64,000 bases of DNA, from NCBI GenBank assembly GCA_947472645.1, contig CANJBQ010000005.1, positions 1 to 64,000 on the forward strand, read 5' to 3'. This DNA is from Burkholderiaceae bacterium. Lineage in GTDB: Bacteria; Pseudomonadota; Gammaproteobacteria; Burkholderiales; Burkholderiaceae. Of this stretch, positions 22,509-31,434 are shown in pieces (position 1 is the first letter of the stretch; every line of letters begins with the position of its first letter). A model generated the notes under the pieces. That model saw nothing but the letters and a program-made list of their open reading frames with translations, was not told the origin of the DNA and did not search any database. The position numbers were made by a program, and so were the translations under genes.

Positions 22509-23942
22509 TTAATAGCGGTAGTGATTCGATTTGAAAGGGCCTTCTTTACTGACGCCAATATAGTTTGCCTGCTCATCCGTCAACACGGTTAACTGTGCAT
22601 TCAACGTTTTTAACTGTAAGATGGCGACTTTTTCGTCTAAATGCTTTGGTAATGTATACACACCGATTGGGTACTCGTTAGTATGTGTCTTCGTCCATAA
22701 CTCAATTTGTGCAATCGTTTGGTTTGCAAAAGAAGAACTCATCACATAAGATGGGTGTCCAGTGCCACAACCTAAGTTGACTAAACGACCTTTTGCTAAA
22801 AGAATAATTCTTTTTTCTGGTGCGCCATTCGCTGCTGGGAAAATAATATGGTCAACTTGAGGCTTGATTTCTTCCCATTGATATTTTTCAACACTTGCTA
22901 CGTCGATTTCATTATCAAAGTGTCCAATATTACAAACAATGGCTTGATTCTTCATCTTGATCATGATGTCATGTGTGATGACGTGATAATTACCAGTTGC
23001 CGTAACGAATATATCTGCCTTATCAGCAGCATAGTCCATCGTGACCACACGGTAGCCTTCCATCGCAGCTTGTAATGCGCAAATTGGATCTACTTCAGTC
23101 ACCCAAACTTGAGCCGATAACGCTCTTAACGCCTGCGCTGAACCTTTACCAACGTCGCCATAACCTGCAACGACAGCCACTTTACCCGCAATCATGACAT
23201 CTGTAGCTCGTTTAATCGCATCTACTAAGGACTCACGGCAACCATATAAATTATCAAATTTACTTTTAGTGACGGAGTCATTCACGTTAATCGCTGGAAA
23301 CTTGAGTTCACCTTTAGCGAACATTTGATATAGACGATGAACTCCTGTCGTCGTCTCTTCTGTCACTCCCTTAACCTGGGCTAAACGAACGGAGTACCAT
23401 GTTGGGTCTTTGGTTAATTTTGCTTTAATGGAGGCATATAAAATAGTCTCTTCTTCACTCGTAGGAGTGGATAAAACACTAATATCTTTTTCTGCTCTAG
23501 CGCCTAGGTGAAGTAACAAAGTTGCATCACCACCATCATCTAAAATCATGTTGGTAAAGCCACCATCTGTCCACTCAAAAATCCGATGGGTGAAGTCCCA
23601 GTATTGCTCTAAAGTTTCACCTTTAATCGCGAATACAGGAGTTCCATTTGCAGCAATCGCTGCAGCGGCATGATCTTGAGTTGAATAAATGTTACAAGAT
23701 GCCCAACGAATTTGTGCGCCAAGCGCTTCTAATGTCTCTATCAGAACTGCCGTTTGAATTGTCATGTGTAAAGAACCTGTAATACGGGCACCTTTTAACG
23801 GCTGAGCAGCTTCATATTCCTTACGAATGGCCATGAGGCCTGGCATTTCTGTTTCTGCAATCGCAATTTCTTTACGACCGAAACCAGATAAGGTGATATC
23901 AGCGATGACATAATCATTTTTTGTGTCTACTACGGTATTCAT
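22509..23942 (-). CDS. ahcY: S-adenosylhomocysteine hydrolase
   Basis: [41 protein letters not shown], ends PFKSNHYRY. Confidence 0.98.
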   Translation of the reverse strand: MNTVVDTKNDYVIADITLSGFGRKEIAIAETEMPGLMAIRKEYEAAQPLKGARITGSLHMTIQTAVLIETLEALGAQIRWASCNIYSTQDHAAAAIAANGTPVFAIKGETLEQYWDFTHRIFEWTDGGFTNMILDDGGDATLLLHLGARAEKDISVLSTPTSEEETILYASIKAKLTKDPTWYSVRLAQVKGVTEETTTGVHRLYQMFAKGELKFPAINVNDSVTKSKFDNLYGCRESLVDAIKRATDVMIAGKVAVVAGYGDVGKGSAQALRALSAQVWVTEVDPICALQAAMEGYRVVTMDYAADKADIFVTATGNYHVITHDIMIKMKNQAIVCNIGHFDNEIDVASVEKYQWEEIKPQVDHIIFPAANGAPEKRIILLAKGRLVNLGCGTGHPSYVMSSSFANQTIAQIELWTKTHTNEYPIGVYTLPKHLDEKVAILQLKTLNAQLTVLTDEQANYIGVSKEGPFKSNHYRY

Positions 23943-23943
23943 A

Positions 23944-23978
23944 AGCTCTCCAAATCATTCAGAATTCTTGTGGAGGCT
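23944..23978 (-). promoter_or_regulatory. Putative RBS-sequestering hairpin (expression platform of the SAH riboswitch)
   Basis: On the minus strand AGCCUCCA (complement of 23971-23978) pairs with UGGAG-A-GCU (complement of 23944-23952): 8 bp with one bulged A, burying the GGAG Shine-Dalgarno upstream of the ahcY ATG. Confidence 0.6.
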
Positions 23979-24012
23979 CAATATGATGCCCACCAACCAA
24001 GATTTAAGGTTA

Positions 24013-24103
24013 GTGAGCGCCGTTGCTAGACCCATTAGGGCCCCTCCAAGCCTGGGGTAACTGAGATATGCCATCTCAGTTATCCTCGCAACGCTCCTTG
24101 GAG
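24013..24103 (-). ncRNA. SAH riboswitch aptamer
   Basis: Minus strand: CUCCAAG-GAGCGUUGC-GAGGAUAACUGAGAUGGCAUAUCUCAGUUACCCCAGG-CUUGGAG-GGGCCCUAAUGGGUCUAGCAAC-GGCGCUCA. It shows the SAH-aptamer layout: GAGCGYUGC / GCAACGGCGCUC, CCAGGCU core, and the CUCCAAG/CUUGGAG pseudoknot. Located directly upstream of ahcY. Confidence 0.96.
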
Positions 24104-24113
24104 AATTTAAATA

Positions 24114-25280
24114 TTATAAACCGGCTGCTGATTTCAAGGCAATCACACGATCTCTTGCTTCCCAAGTAAACTCAGGCTCTTCTCTACCAAAATGGCCATA
24201 AGCTGCTGTTTTTTGATAAATAGGTCTTAGTAAATTCAACATTTTTACAATACCTTTTGGCCTTAAGTCAAAGTGTTCACTTACTAACTTTGATATTTGC
24301 TCATCAGAGATTTTGCCAGTACCATACGTGCTGACCATAACAGAGGTCGGTTTTGCAACACCAATGGCATACGACACTTGAACAAGACACTTCGTGGCTA
24401 GGCCTGCAGCAACAATATTTTTTGCCACATATCTCGCTGCATAAGCGGCCGAACGATCGACTTTAGAAGGATCCTTACCTGAGAATGCGCCACCACCGTG
24501 AGGGGCGGCGCCGCCATACGTATCCACAATAATCTTACGGCCTGTCAAACCACAATCTCCTTGAGGACCGCCAATAACGAATCTTCCTGTAGGGTTCACC
24601 AAGAAATTGATTGATCCTTTAATCAGCTCTTTCGGTAGGACGGGCTTGATAATTTCCTCAATGACAGCTTCACGCAAAGCTTTGAGTTCAATATCGGGCG
24701 AGTGTTGTGTTGATAAAACAACTGTGTCGATTGAATCAGGGCGTCCATTGACATAACGTAAAGTCACTTGTGACTTAGCGTCCGGTCTTAACCAATTAAG
24801 CCGTCCATCTCTTCTAAGATGAGACTGGCGCTCTACCAGGCGATGTGATAAGTAAATCGGCATCGGCATCAGCTCTGGGGTTTCATCAACTGCATATCCA
24901 AACATAAGGCCTTGATCACCAGCGCCTTGATCTAAAGGATCATCTTCAGCTTTGTTGACACCTTGAGCAATGTCGGGGCTTTGCTTGTCGTAAGCAACCA
25001 AAACTGCGCAACCACGGTAATCAATACCATAATCAGTGTTGTCATAACCTATTTGACGAAGGGTTTCTCGCGCCACCTTGATATAGTCCACATTAGCTGT
25101 TGTAGTGATTTCTCCGGCTAAAACAACTAAGCCTGTATTACAGAGGGTTTCAGCCGCCACACGTGCTGTTGGGTCTTGCTCAAGAATTGCATCAAGAATA
25201 GAATCTGAAATTTGATCTGCTACTTTGTCAGGATGACCTTCAGAAACAGATTCAGAGGTAAAAAGGTAATCATTTGCCAT
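24114..25280 (-). CDS. metK: S-adenosylmethionine synthetase
   Basis: [26 protein letters not shown] start at 25280 with upstream [21 protein letters not shown]. The 28-aa extension in the ORF track covers leader RNA elements. Confidence 0.98.
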   Translation of the reverse strand: MANDYLFTSESVSEGHPDKVADQISDSILDAILEQDPTARVAAETLCNTGLVVLAGEITTTANVDYIKVARETLRQIGYDNTDYGIDYRGCAVLVAYDKQSPDIAQGVNKAEDDPLDQGAGDQGLMFGYAVDETPELMPMPIYLSHRLVERQSHLRRDGRLNWLRPDAKSQVTLRYVNGRPDSIDTVVLSTQHSPDIELKALREAVIEEIIKPVLPKELIKGSINFLVNPTGRFVIGGPQGDCGLTGRKIIVDTYGGAAPHGGGAFSGKDPSKVDRSAAYAARYVAKNIVAAGLATKCLVQVSYAIGVAKPTSVMVSTYGTGKISDEQISKLVSEHFDLRPKGIVKMLNLLRPIYQKTAAYGHFGREEPEFTWEARDRVIALKSAAGL

Positions 25281-25289
25281 ATAAGCTCC

Positions 25290-25319
25290 AAAAAAAAGTT
25301 CGACAACACGTGCCGAACT
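25290..25319 (-). terminator. Intrinsic terminator in the metK 5' leader
   Basis: Minus strand AGUUCGGCA-CGUGU-UGUCGAACU followed by a U tract of 8: a 9-bp stem including one G-U pair, ending 9 nt before the metK ATG. Confidence 0.88.
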
Positions 25320-25327
25320 ACCTATAC

Positions 25328-25384
25328 GGCGACGCTTTAGCAGTATTTTTGATTCGCCCTGCAAGTTGTCTTAACTCGGCGATA
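25328..25384 (-). ncRNA. SAM-II-like (SAM-alpha) riboswitch aptamer in the metK leader
   Basis: Minus strand UUAUCGCC-GAGUUAAGACAACUUGCAG-GGCGA-AUCAAAAAUA-CUGCUAAAGCGUCGCCG. P1 is UCGCC/GGCGA; the pseudoknot is GCAG/CUGC plus GAC/GUC. It keeps the UUAA...UUGCA...GAUNAAA...GCUAAA spacing of the SAM-II crystal-structure sequence as I remember it. Confidence 0.8.
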
Positions 25385-25404
25385 AAATAAGTATAACTCG
25401 GGTT

Positions 25405-26295
25405 GTGATTTTTATCAAACCTCCTCTTTTTTTGCATATCATAGAGGGAATGCATTGGCTTACTAACATCCTCGGTCACTTACCTCTTAGATATCTACAG
25501 TATGTAGGTTCTTTTTTGGGTTTATTAACCTACTGGTTTTCTGCAAGAGATAAAGAACTTATCTTAGAGAATTTGTCGTTGGCTAAAGGAAAATATCACT
25601 TTGAGGCCTCGCCAATAGAAGTGGCTAAGTCTGCTGGAAAGATGTTGACAGATAGTCTTTGGATTTGGAAACATCCAAAAAAATCTCTTGAATTAACGGA
25701 ACTCATCAACTGGGAAGTGGTCGAAAACGCTATCAATGAAGGTCGTGGATTACTCATGCTGACACCTCACCTCGGAGCGTTTGAAATGATTCCGCGTGTT
25801 TTAGCTGAACATTTTCCAGCCACGATTATCTATAAACAAGCAAAACAAAGATGGCTCAATACCCTAATAGAGGAAGGCCGCTCTCACCCTAGAATGAATT
25901 TTGTTCCAGCCAATATGCAAGGAGTCCGACAAATTGCACGAGCTCTAACACGTGGTGAAGCGGTAGGGATCTTGCCCGACCAAGTTCCCGGGAATGGTGA
26001 AGGTGTATGGGCATCTTTTTTTGGCAAGCCTGCCTACACTGCGGTTCTTCCAGCCAAAATTGCATTAAAAAACAATATTCCGACTATTATATTTTCAGCA
26101 ATTCGTAAGCCGCAGGGTAAAGGCTGGTCCATTTTTGCAACAAGGGTCACGGAACCCTTTGACGCTGATCCTCTTTTAGCGGCTGAGCAATTGAACCTTT
26201 TTTTAGAAAAACTGATTATTAAAGATCCTGAGCAATATTTGTGGATGTACAACAGATACAAACAACCTACCGGCGCCCCACCTCCAGAACGATGA
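25405..26295 (+). CDS. Lysophospholipid/lauroyl acyltransferase family protein (LpxL-like)
   Basis: LLMLTPHLGAFEM (HX4 D/E-type motif), ILPDQVPGNGEGVWASFFGKPAYT. GTG at 25405, or ATG at 25450, which would clear the metK leader. Confidence 0.85.
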   Translation: MIFIKPPLFLHIIEGMHWLTNILGHLPLRYLQYVGSFLGLLTYWFSARDKELILENLSLAKGKYHFEASPIEVAKSAGKMLTDSLWIWKHPKKSLELTELINWEVVENAINEGRGLLMLTPHLGAFEMIPRVLAEHFPATIIYKQAKQRWLNTLIEEGRSHPRMNFVPANMQGVRQIARALTRGEAVGILPDQVPGNGEGVWASFFGKPAYTAVLPAKIALKNNIPTIIFSAIRKPQGKGWSIFATRVTEPFDADPLLAAEQLNLFLEKLIIKDPEQYLWMYNRYKQPTGAPPPER

Positions 26296-27185
26296 ATCTT
26301 TTTAGTCAAATGATGAACTATGTTCTATTAGGGATTTTATATATTCTACGATCCCTCCCTGTTTCAGTAAATCACTGGATTGGGGACGCGCTTGGCTCAC
26401 TCGCGTCAAAGCTGCCAATCGAAAGAAAAAAAGTCGTCGATATTAATTTGAAGCTTTGTTTTCCAGAGCTATCTAATCAGCAGCGCCGATCATTAGCCCT
26501 TAAACATTGGAAACTCTTTGGTAGATCAATCACCGAACGTGGCTATCTATGGCTAGGCTCAAAAGAAGAAGTCCGAAAACTCGTCCACGTTGTATCAGAA
26601 GTAGATTTAACCGATGGTCAACCAAGAATGTTTTTTAGTATGCACCTTTTAGGTATTGAAGCTGGTCTGATAGGGGCATCCTTGTATATGTCTGATATTG
26701 GTATTCAACATCCAATGACCCTTTATATCAAAATGAAAAATAATTTTTTTGATGTAAAAATCAAATCATGGCGCGAACGATTTGGGGGACAAATGATACT
26801 CAGACAAAATGGTAGGGCTCTGATTCGCGCCATTAAATCTCAACAAATTGTCATTATTTCTCCAGATATGGATCTTGGTTTACAAGACTCCATCTTTGTT
26901 CCATTTTTTGGCGTTCTAACCTGTACGGTGACATCCATCCCTCGATTTGCAAATTTGACACAAACCCAGGTCTGCCCATTGATTACTACCCTCAATCCTG
27001 ATGGTAAATCTTATACTTGTCACATCGGTAAGCCTTTAGAAAATTTTCCAACAAATGATGAAACTCAGGATACCATTCGTTTAAATCAATTTTTTGAAGC
27101 TCAAATTACGCCTCGTCCCGAGGAGTATTATTGGGTACATAAACGTTTTAAAAATCGTCCAGAAGGTCAAGCAAGGTATTACTAA
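26292..27185 (+). CDS. Second lauroyl acyltransferase family protein (LpxL-like)
   Basis: Start MNLFSQMMNY (ATGA overlap with the previous stop); FSMHLLGIEAG, ISPDMDLGLQDSIFVPFFG. Confidence 0.85.
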   Translation: MNLFSQMMNYVLLGILYILRSLPVSVNHWIGDALGSLASKLPIERKKVVDINLKLCFPELSNQQRRSLALKHWKLFGRSITERGYLWLGSKEEVRKLVHVVSEVDLTDGQPRMFFSMHLLGIEAGLIGASLYMSDIGIQHPMTLYIKMKNNFFDVKIKSWRERFGGQMILRQNGRALIRAIKSQQIVIISPDMDLGLQDSIFVPFFGVLTCTVTSIPRFANLTQTQVCPLITTLNPDGKSYTCHIGKPLENFPTNDETQDTIRLNQFFEAQITPRPEEYYWVHKRFKNRPEGQARYY

Positions 27186-28051
27186 TGCAACTTCAATTTA
27201 CTAAAATGCAGGGTGCTGGAAATGACTTTATTGTTATCGATGCTATCCATCAAGATATCAGCCACTTGACTGCTGTCGATTGGAGAAAATTAGCGGACCG
27301 AAAATTTGGCATTGGGGCGGATCAAATTTTAATTGTTGAAAAAGCTACTATTTCTGATGCTGATTTTAAATATCGTATTTTTAATCATGATGGTACTGAG
27401 GTTGAACAATGTGGGAACGGTTCCCGTTGTTTTGTCCGTTTTGTTAGGGAAAAAGGCCTTACTCAAAAAACTGAAATTCAGGTTGAGGTTGCACATACCA
27501 TATTGACCCTTACTGAGCTTGATGATGGTCGTGTAAAAGTTAATATGGGCGCTGCAATCTTGGAACACCATTTGATTCCATTTATTAACGAAGGTCTTCC
27601 AACGCAGATAGTGGGTGAGGCCCACGAATATGCATTGTCCATTTCCGAAAAAACTGTTTGGATGACCCCCGTATCGATGGGCAACCCGCATGCGGTACAA
27701 ATTGTTGAATCAGTTGATTTGGCTCCATTATCTAGCCAAGGGCCTTTGATAGAAACTCACCCCGCATTTCCTCAGCGCGTTAATGCTGGTTTTGTCGAAA
27801 TCATCAACCGGCACACGATCAAAATTAGAGTTTTTGAAAGAGGCGCCGGAGAGACGCTATCCTGTGGAACTGGAGCATGTGCGGCCGCTGTTGCAGGTAT
27901 TTTACAAAACCGGCTAGATTCGCCAGTTCTCGTCAAAACTAGAGGAGGTGATCTTGAGATTGCATGGGAGTTTAAAAATCAAGGCGGACTGGCTAAGGTA
28001 ATGATGACGGGTCCTGCAACAACTGTTTTTGATGGGTACATCAACATTTAA
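27185..28051 (+). CDS. dapF: Diaminopimelate epimerase
   Basis: FTKMQGAGNDFIVIDA, EQCGNGSRCFVRF, ERGAGETLSCGTGACA. Confidence 0.97.
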   Translation: MQLQFTKMQGAGNDFIVIDAIHQDISHLTAVDWRKLADRKFGIGADQILIVEKATISDADFKYRIFNHDGTEVEQCGNGSRCFVRFVREKGLTQKTEIQVEVAHTILTLTELDDGRVKVNMGAAILEHHLIPFINEGLPTQIVGEAHEYALSISEKTVWMTPVSMGNPHAVQIVESVDLAPLSSQGPLIETHPAFPQRVNAGFVEIINRHTIKIRVFERGAGETLSCGTGACAAAVAGILQNRLDSPVLVKTRGGDLEIAWEFKNQGGLAKVMMTGPATTVFDGYINI

Positions 28052-28717
28052 TTATTCATTGACGCCGTATTGATCACGGTATTTTTGTACGTTCGGCAAA
28101 GATGCTTTTAGTGCCGGATCCTTAGTTTGCTCTAAAAAAAGTAGCAAGTCCTTTAAATTAGCTATCGCTACAACAGGAATTCCAAAGTCTTGTTGAACCG
28201 CCTGAACCGCAGACATTGTCCCAATTTCAATAGCGTTCCCAGATTTCTCCATACGGTCTAATGCAATTAATACAGCACAAGGCGTCGCACCAGCTTTTTT
28301 AATAATCTCAACAGACTCTCTCACAGAAGTCCCTGCAGAGATTACATCATCAATAATAACGACGTTACCCGTTAGTGGGGCGCCAACCAAAACTCCACCC
28401 TCGCCATGATCTTTAGCTTCTTTACGATTGTAGGCAAATGAAACATTTTTACCAAGTGCAGAAAGTGCGATAGCAGCACTTGCAGATAAAGTAATCCCCT
28501 TATAAGCAGGGCCAAAGAGCATATCAAAAGATATTCCTGAAGCCATCAGTGTTCGAGCGTAAAATTGCCCTAAAGCACCTAATTTGGCACCGTCATTAAA
28601 TTCACCAGCATTAAAGAAATAGGGTGACAGTCGTCCCGCTTTTGTTTTATATTCGCCAAAGGATAATACTTTGGCTTGTAGTGCAAATTCGATAAATTCA
28701 GAGGAATGAGGTTTCAT
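28052..28717 (-). CDS. pyrE: Orotate phosphoribosyltransferase
   Basis: MKPHSSEFIEFALQAKVLSFGEYKTKAGRLSPYFFNAG; VVIIDDVISAGTSVRES. Start re-placed to 28717. Confidence 0.95.
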   Translation of the reverse strand: MKPHSSEFIEFALQAKVLSFGEYKTKAGRLSPYFFNAGEFNDGAKLGALGQFYARTLMASGISFDMLFGPAYKGITLSASAAIALSALGKNVSFAYNRKEAKDHGEGGVLVGAPLTGNVVIIDDVISAGTSVRESVEIIKKAGATPCAVLIALDRMEKSGNAIEIGTMSAVQAVQQDFGIPVVAIANLKDLLLFLEQTKDPALKASLPNVQKYRDQYGVNE

Positions 28718-28718
28718 A

Positions 28719-29513
28719 TTGAGAATCATAACGGCTAATGTCAATGGAATACGATCTGCGGCAAAAAAAGGTTTTTTTCCGTGGTTACAAACCACAAAAG
28801 CTGACTTTATTTGTCTTCAAGAAATTAAAGCACAAATTGATGACCTATCGCCAGATTTCATTGCTCCAGACAACTACTCATCTTATTTCCATTGCGCACA
28901 AAAAAAAGGCTATAGCGGAACAGGGCTTTATTCGCGACATCAGCCTGATGAGATTGCGCTCGGATTTGGAGAGCTAGAGTTTGATAATGAAGGTCGATAC
29001 ACAGGGATTCGATTTGGAAAGCTCTGGATTATCTCGGTTTATTTTCCCTCAGGCTCAAGTTCCGAGGATCGTCAAGAAGCTAAGTTTCGTTTCCTGAGGG
29101 TTTTTTTGCCTCATCTCACCCAACTCAAAGCCAGTGGTTATGAAATTGCTTTATGCGGTGATATTAATATTGCCCATCAAGAAATCGATTTAAAAAATTG
29201 GAAAGGGAATGTCAAGAACTCGGGCTTTTTACCAGAAGAGAGAGCTTGGCTTACCAACTTATTTCATCAAGAGTCTTATGTGGATGTTTATCGACAACTT
29301 GAGCCGGATGCAACGGACTCTTGCTACACATGGTGGAGCCAACGAGGGCAAGCATATAACAATAATGTTGGTTGGCGTATTGATTACCAAATCACGACAA
29401 AAGGATTAGCTCAATTTGCAAAACGTCAATCTATCTATAAAGAAGAAAAGTTTTCTGATCACGCACCATTGATCATTGATTACGATTGTCAGTTATCTGA
29501 TTTTTCTATATGA
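28719..29513 (+). CDS. xth: Exodeoxyribonuclease III-family AP endonuclease (TTG start)
   Basis: MRIITANVNGIRSAAKKGFFPWL, ADFICLQEIKAQ, CGDINIAHQEIDLKNWKGN, SDHAPLIIDY. Confidence 0.93.
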   Translation: MRIITANVNGIRSAAKKGFFPWLQTTKADFICLQEIKAQIDDLSPDFIAPDNYSSYFHCAQKKGYSGTGLYSRHQPDEIALGFGELEFDNEGRYTGIRFGKLWIISVYFPSGSSSEDRQEAKFRFLRVFLPHLTQLKASGYEIALCGDINIAHQEIDLKNWKGNVKNSGFLPEERAWLTNLFHQESYVDVYRQLEPDATDSCYTWWSQRGQAYNNNVGWRIDYQITTKGLAQFAKRQSIYKEEKFSDHAPLIIDYDCQLSDFSI

Positions 29514-30838
29514 GGCGCCTCAGAAAGACTCGCTTGCCGGCCAACTAACCAGACTAATATCAACACGGGTAACCCAATAATTGCTGTTGAAAGAAAAAAC
29601 ATTTGATAGCCATAATGATCGACAAACACCCCGGAAAATCCAGCGAGCCATTTTGGGATGAGAAGCATCATTGAACTAAACAATGCATATTGGGTCGCAC
29701 TATACGAAACATTCGTAAGCGACGATAGATAGGCGATAAAGGCAGCCGAGGCAATCCCTGAACTTAAATTATCTGCCGATATCACAAATATCAATCCAGT
29801 AACATCATGCCCACGTGTAGCTAACCAAGAAAATAAGATATTGCTACTAGCCGATAGCACTGCACCTAGCATCAAAATGCGATTGATGCCAAAGCGGACC
29901 GTTAATCCACCGCCGATAAATGCCCCAACTAAAGTCATGATCACGCCATAAACTTTAGTAACACTTGCTACCTCGTCCTTGGTATAGCCCATATCGACAT
30001 AAAATGGATTTGCCATAATGCCCATGACGACATCGCTAATCCGATAAACAGCGATGAGCCCCAAAATTAAAGCGGCTTGCCATTGATACCGTTTAATAAA
30101 ATCGGCGAAAGGATTTAAAAAAGCAACCTTTATCCAGGTTTTAAAAGAATGCACTTGTTCTTTTTCAACAAACTGATTTTCTTTGGAAAAAAAGACCGTA
30201 ATTAATCCCACCGACATCGAGGCCGCCATGCATAGATAAGCAAATTGCCAACCTTTTGCGTCGTAAATATTCGCTTGAGACTCTTGTGCTCGAGCAGCAA
30301 GCCATAAAGCTCCTGCACCAGCCCAAATCATGGCAAATCGATAACCCGTTTGGTAGGCCGCCGCTAATACACCTTGTAATTTTGTATCAGCAGATTCAAT
30401 CCGAAACGCATCTAACGCAATGTCCTGCGTAGCAGAGCCAAAGGCCACCAATAATGCAAACCACGCAATCCCATGAACTTGTTGCGAAGGGTCTGAGAAA
30501 GACATGCCAATCAATCCACCAATCACCAACAATTGAGCTGTTAATAACCAGGCCCTTCTGCGCCCAAGAAGGCTGGATAAGATAGGTATTTTTAAGCGGT
30601 CTACTAATGGCGCCCATACCCATTTCAAGCCATAAATGAGTCCAATCCACGACAAGTAGCCGATAGTCGATCGATCAATCCCCGCCTCTCGTAACCAAAA
30701 ACCTAAAGTGCCCAATACGAGTAATAAGGGTAAGCCTGCAGAAAACCCCAAAAAGAACATACGTAATGTTGTTGTTTGGGTATAAGCACTAAATAACTCC
30801 GACCAGGACTGCTTTGTATTCTGAGCGTCAGATGTCAT
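29489..30838 (-). CDS. ampG: MFS transporter, AmpG-like muropeptide permease
   Basis: GFSAGLPLLLVLGTLGFWLREAGIDRSTIGYLSWIGLIYGLKWVWAPLVDRL. Confidence 0.88.
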   Translation of the reverse strand: MTSDAQNTKQSWSELFSAYTQTTTLRMFFLGFSAGLPLLLVLGTLGFWLREAGIDRSTIGYLSWIGLIYGLKWVWAPLVDRLKIPILSSLLGRRRAWLLTAQLLVIGGLIGMSFSDPSQQVHGIAWFALLVAFGSATQDIALDAFRIESADTKLQGVLAAAYQTGYRFAMIWAGAGALWLAARAQESQANIYDAKGWQFAYLCMAASMSVGLITVFFSKENQFVEKEQVHSFKTWIKVAFLNPFADFIKRYQWQAALILGLIAVYRISDVVMGIMANPFYVDMGYTKDEVASVTKVYGVIMTLVGAFIGGGLTVRFGINRILMLGAVLSASSNILFSWLATRGHDVTGLIFVISADNLSSGIASAAFIAYLSSLTNVSYSATQYALFSSMMLLIPKWLAGFSGVFVDHYGYQMFFLSTAIIGLPVLILVWLVGRQASLSEAPHIEKSDN

Positions 30839-31434
30839 AGTTCAGCGCTTTTGACCCTATAGATAGCAAGACTTCCGAATAGGTTTGCCGCAAATGTGAC
30901 CTTTTTCCCATCGTGTAATACAACTCGGTCAATGATGTGTAATCCGATGTTATTGGCTAAAGCCTCAAAATCAGCAATGGTTAATACGCGCACATTAGGC
31001 GTGTTATACCAATCGAATGGAAGAGATTTAGAGACTGGCATTCTGCCGGTCAGAATATCAATGCGATGTGACCAGTGGCCAAAATTAGGAAAGGAAATAA
31101 TACTTTCTTTTCCGACTCGAACAATTTCTCTGAGAATGGTCTCAGTCTCATGAATCGTTTGGAGCGTTTGAGATAACACCACCATATCAAAACTTTGATC
31201 TTCAAATAAAGCTAAGCCCGATTCCAAATCTTGTTGAATAACATCAAGGCCTTTTTTGACACAAGCTAAAACACTAAGGTCAGATATTTCAACCCCATAA
31301 GTCTTCACATTTTTTTGTTGGCGAATATACTCCAAGAAATCACCATCGCCACACCCAAGATCTAAAAGGCTTGAGTGAGAAGAAACCCAATCAGATATGG
31401 CAGAAAAATCAGCACGGATAGCGGGAAGTTTCAT
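30835..31434 (-). CDS. metW: Methionine biosynthesis protein MetW
   Basis: LLDLGCGDGDFLEYI, LSQTLQTIHETETILREIVRVGKESIISFPNFGHW; overlaps metX. Confidence 0.93.
   Translation of the reverse strand: MKLPAIRADFSAISDWVSSHSSLLDLGCGDGDFLEYIRQQKNVKTYGVEISDLSVLACVKKGLDVIQQDLESGLALFEDQSFDMVVLSQTLQTIHETETILREIVRVGKESIISFPNFGHWSHRIDILTGRMPVSKSLPFDWYNTPNVRVLTIADFEALANNIGLHIIDRVVLHDGKKVTFAANLFGSLAIYRVKSAEL

Noticed and set aside
22505-22576. N-terminal extension of metF
   Set aside because: It overlaps the ahcY 3' end; the conserved MNLLENIELSVEFFPPK start is at 22504.
23944-25384. Possibility that the metK/ahcY intergenic structures are only terminators or IS remnants
   Set aside because: The conserved aptamer cores and pseudoknot complementarities match riboswitch architectures at the expected genes; no transposase or terminal repeats.
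28718-28795. N-terminal extension of pyrE (MVCNHGKKPFFAADRIPLTLAVMILN)
   Set aside because: Antisense to the conserved exonuclease III N-terminus; homologous PyrE starts at MKP.
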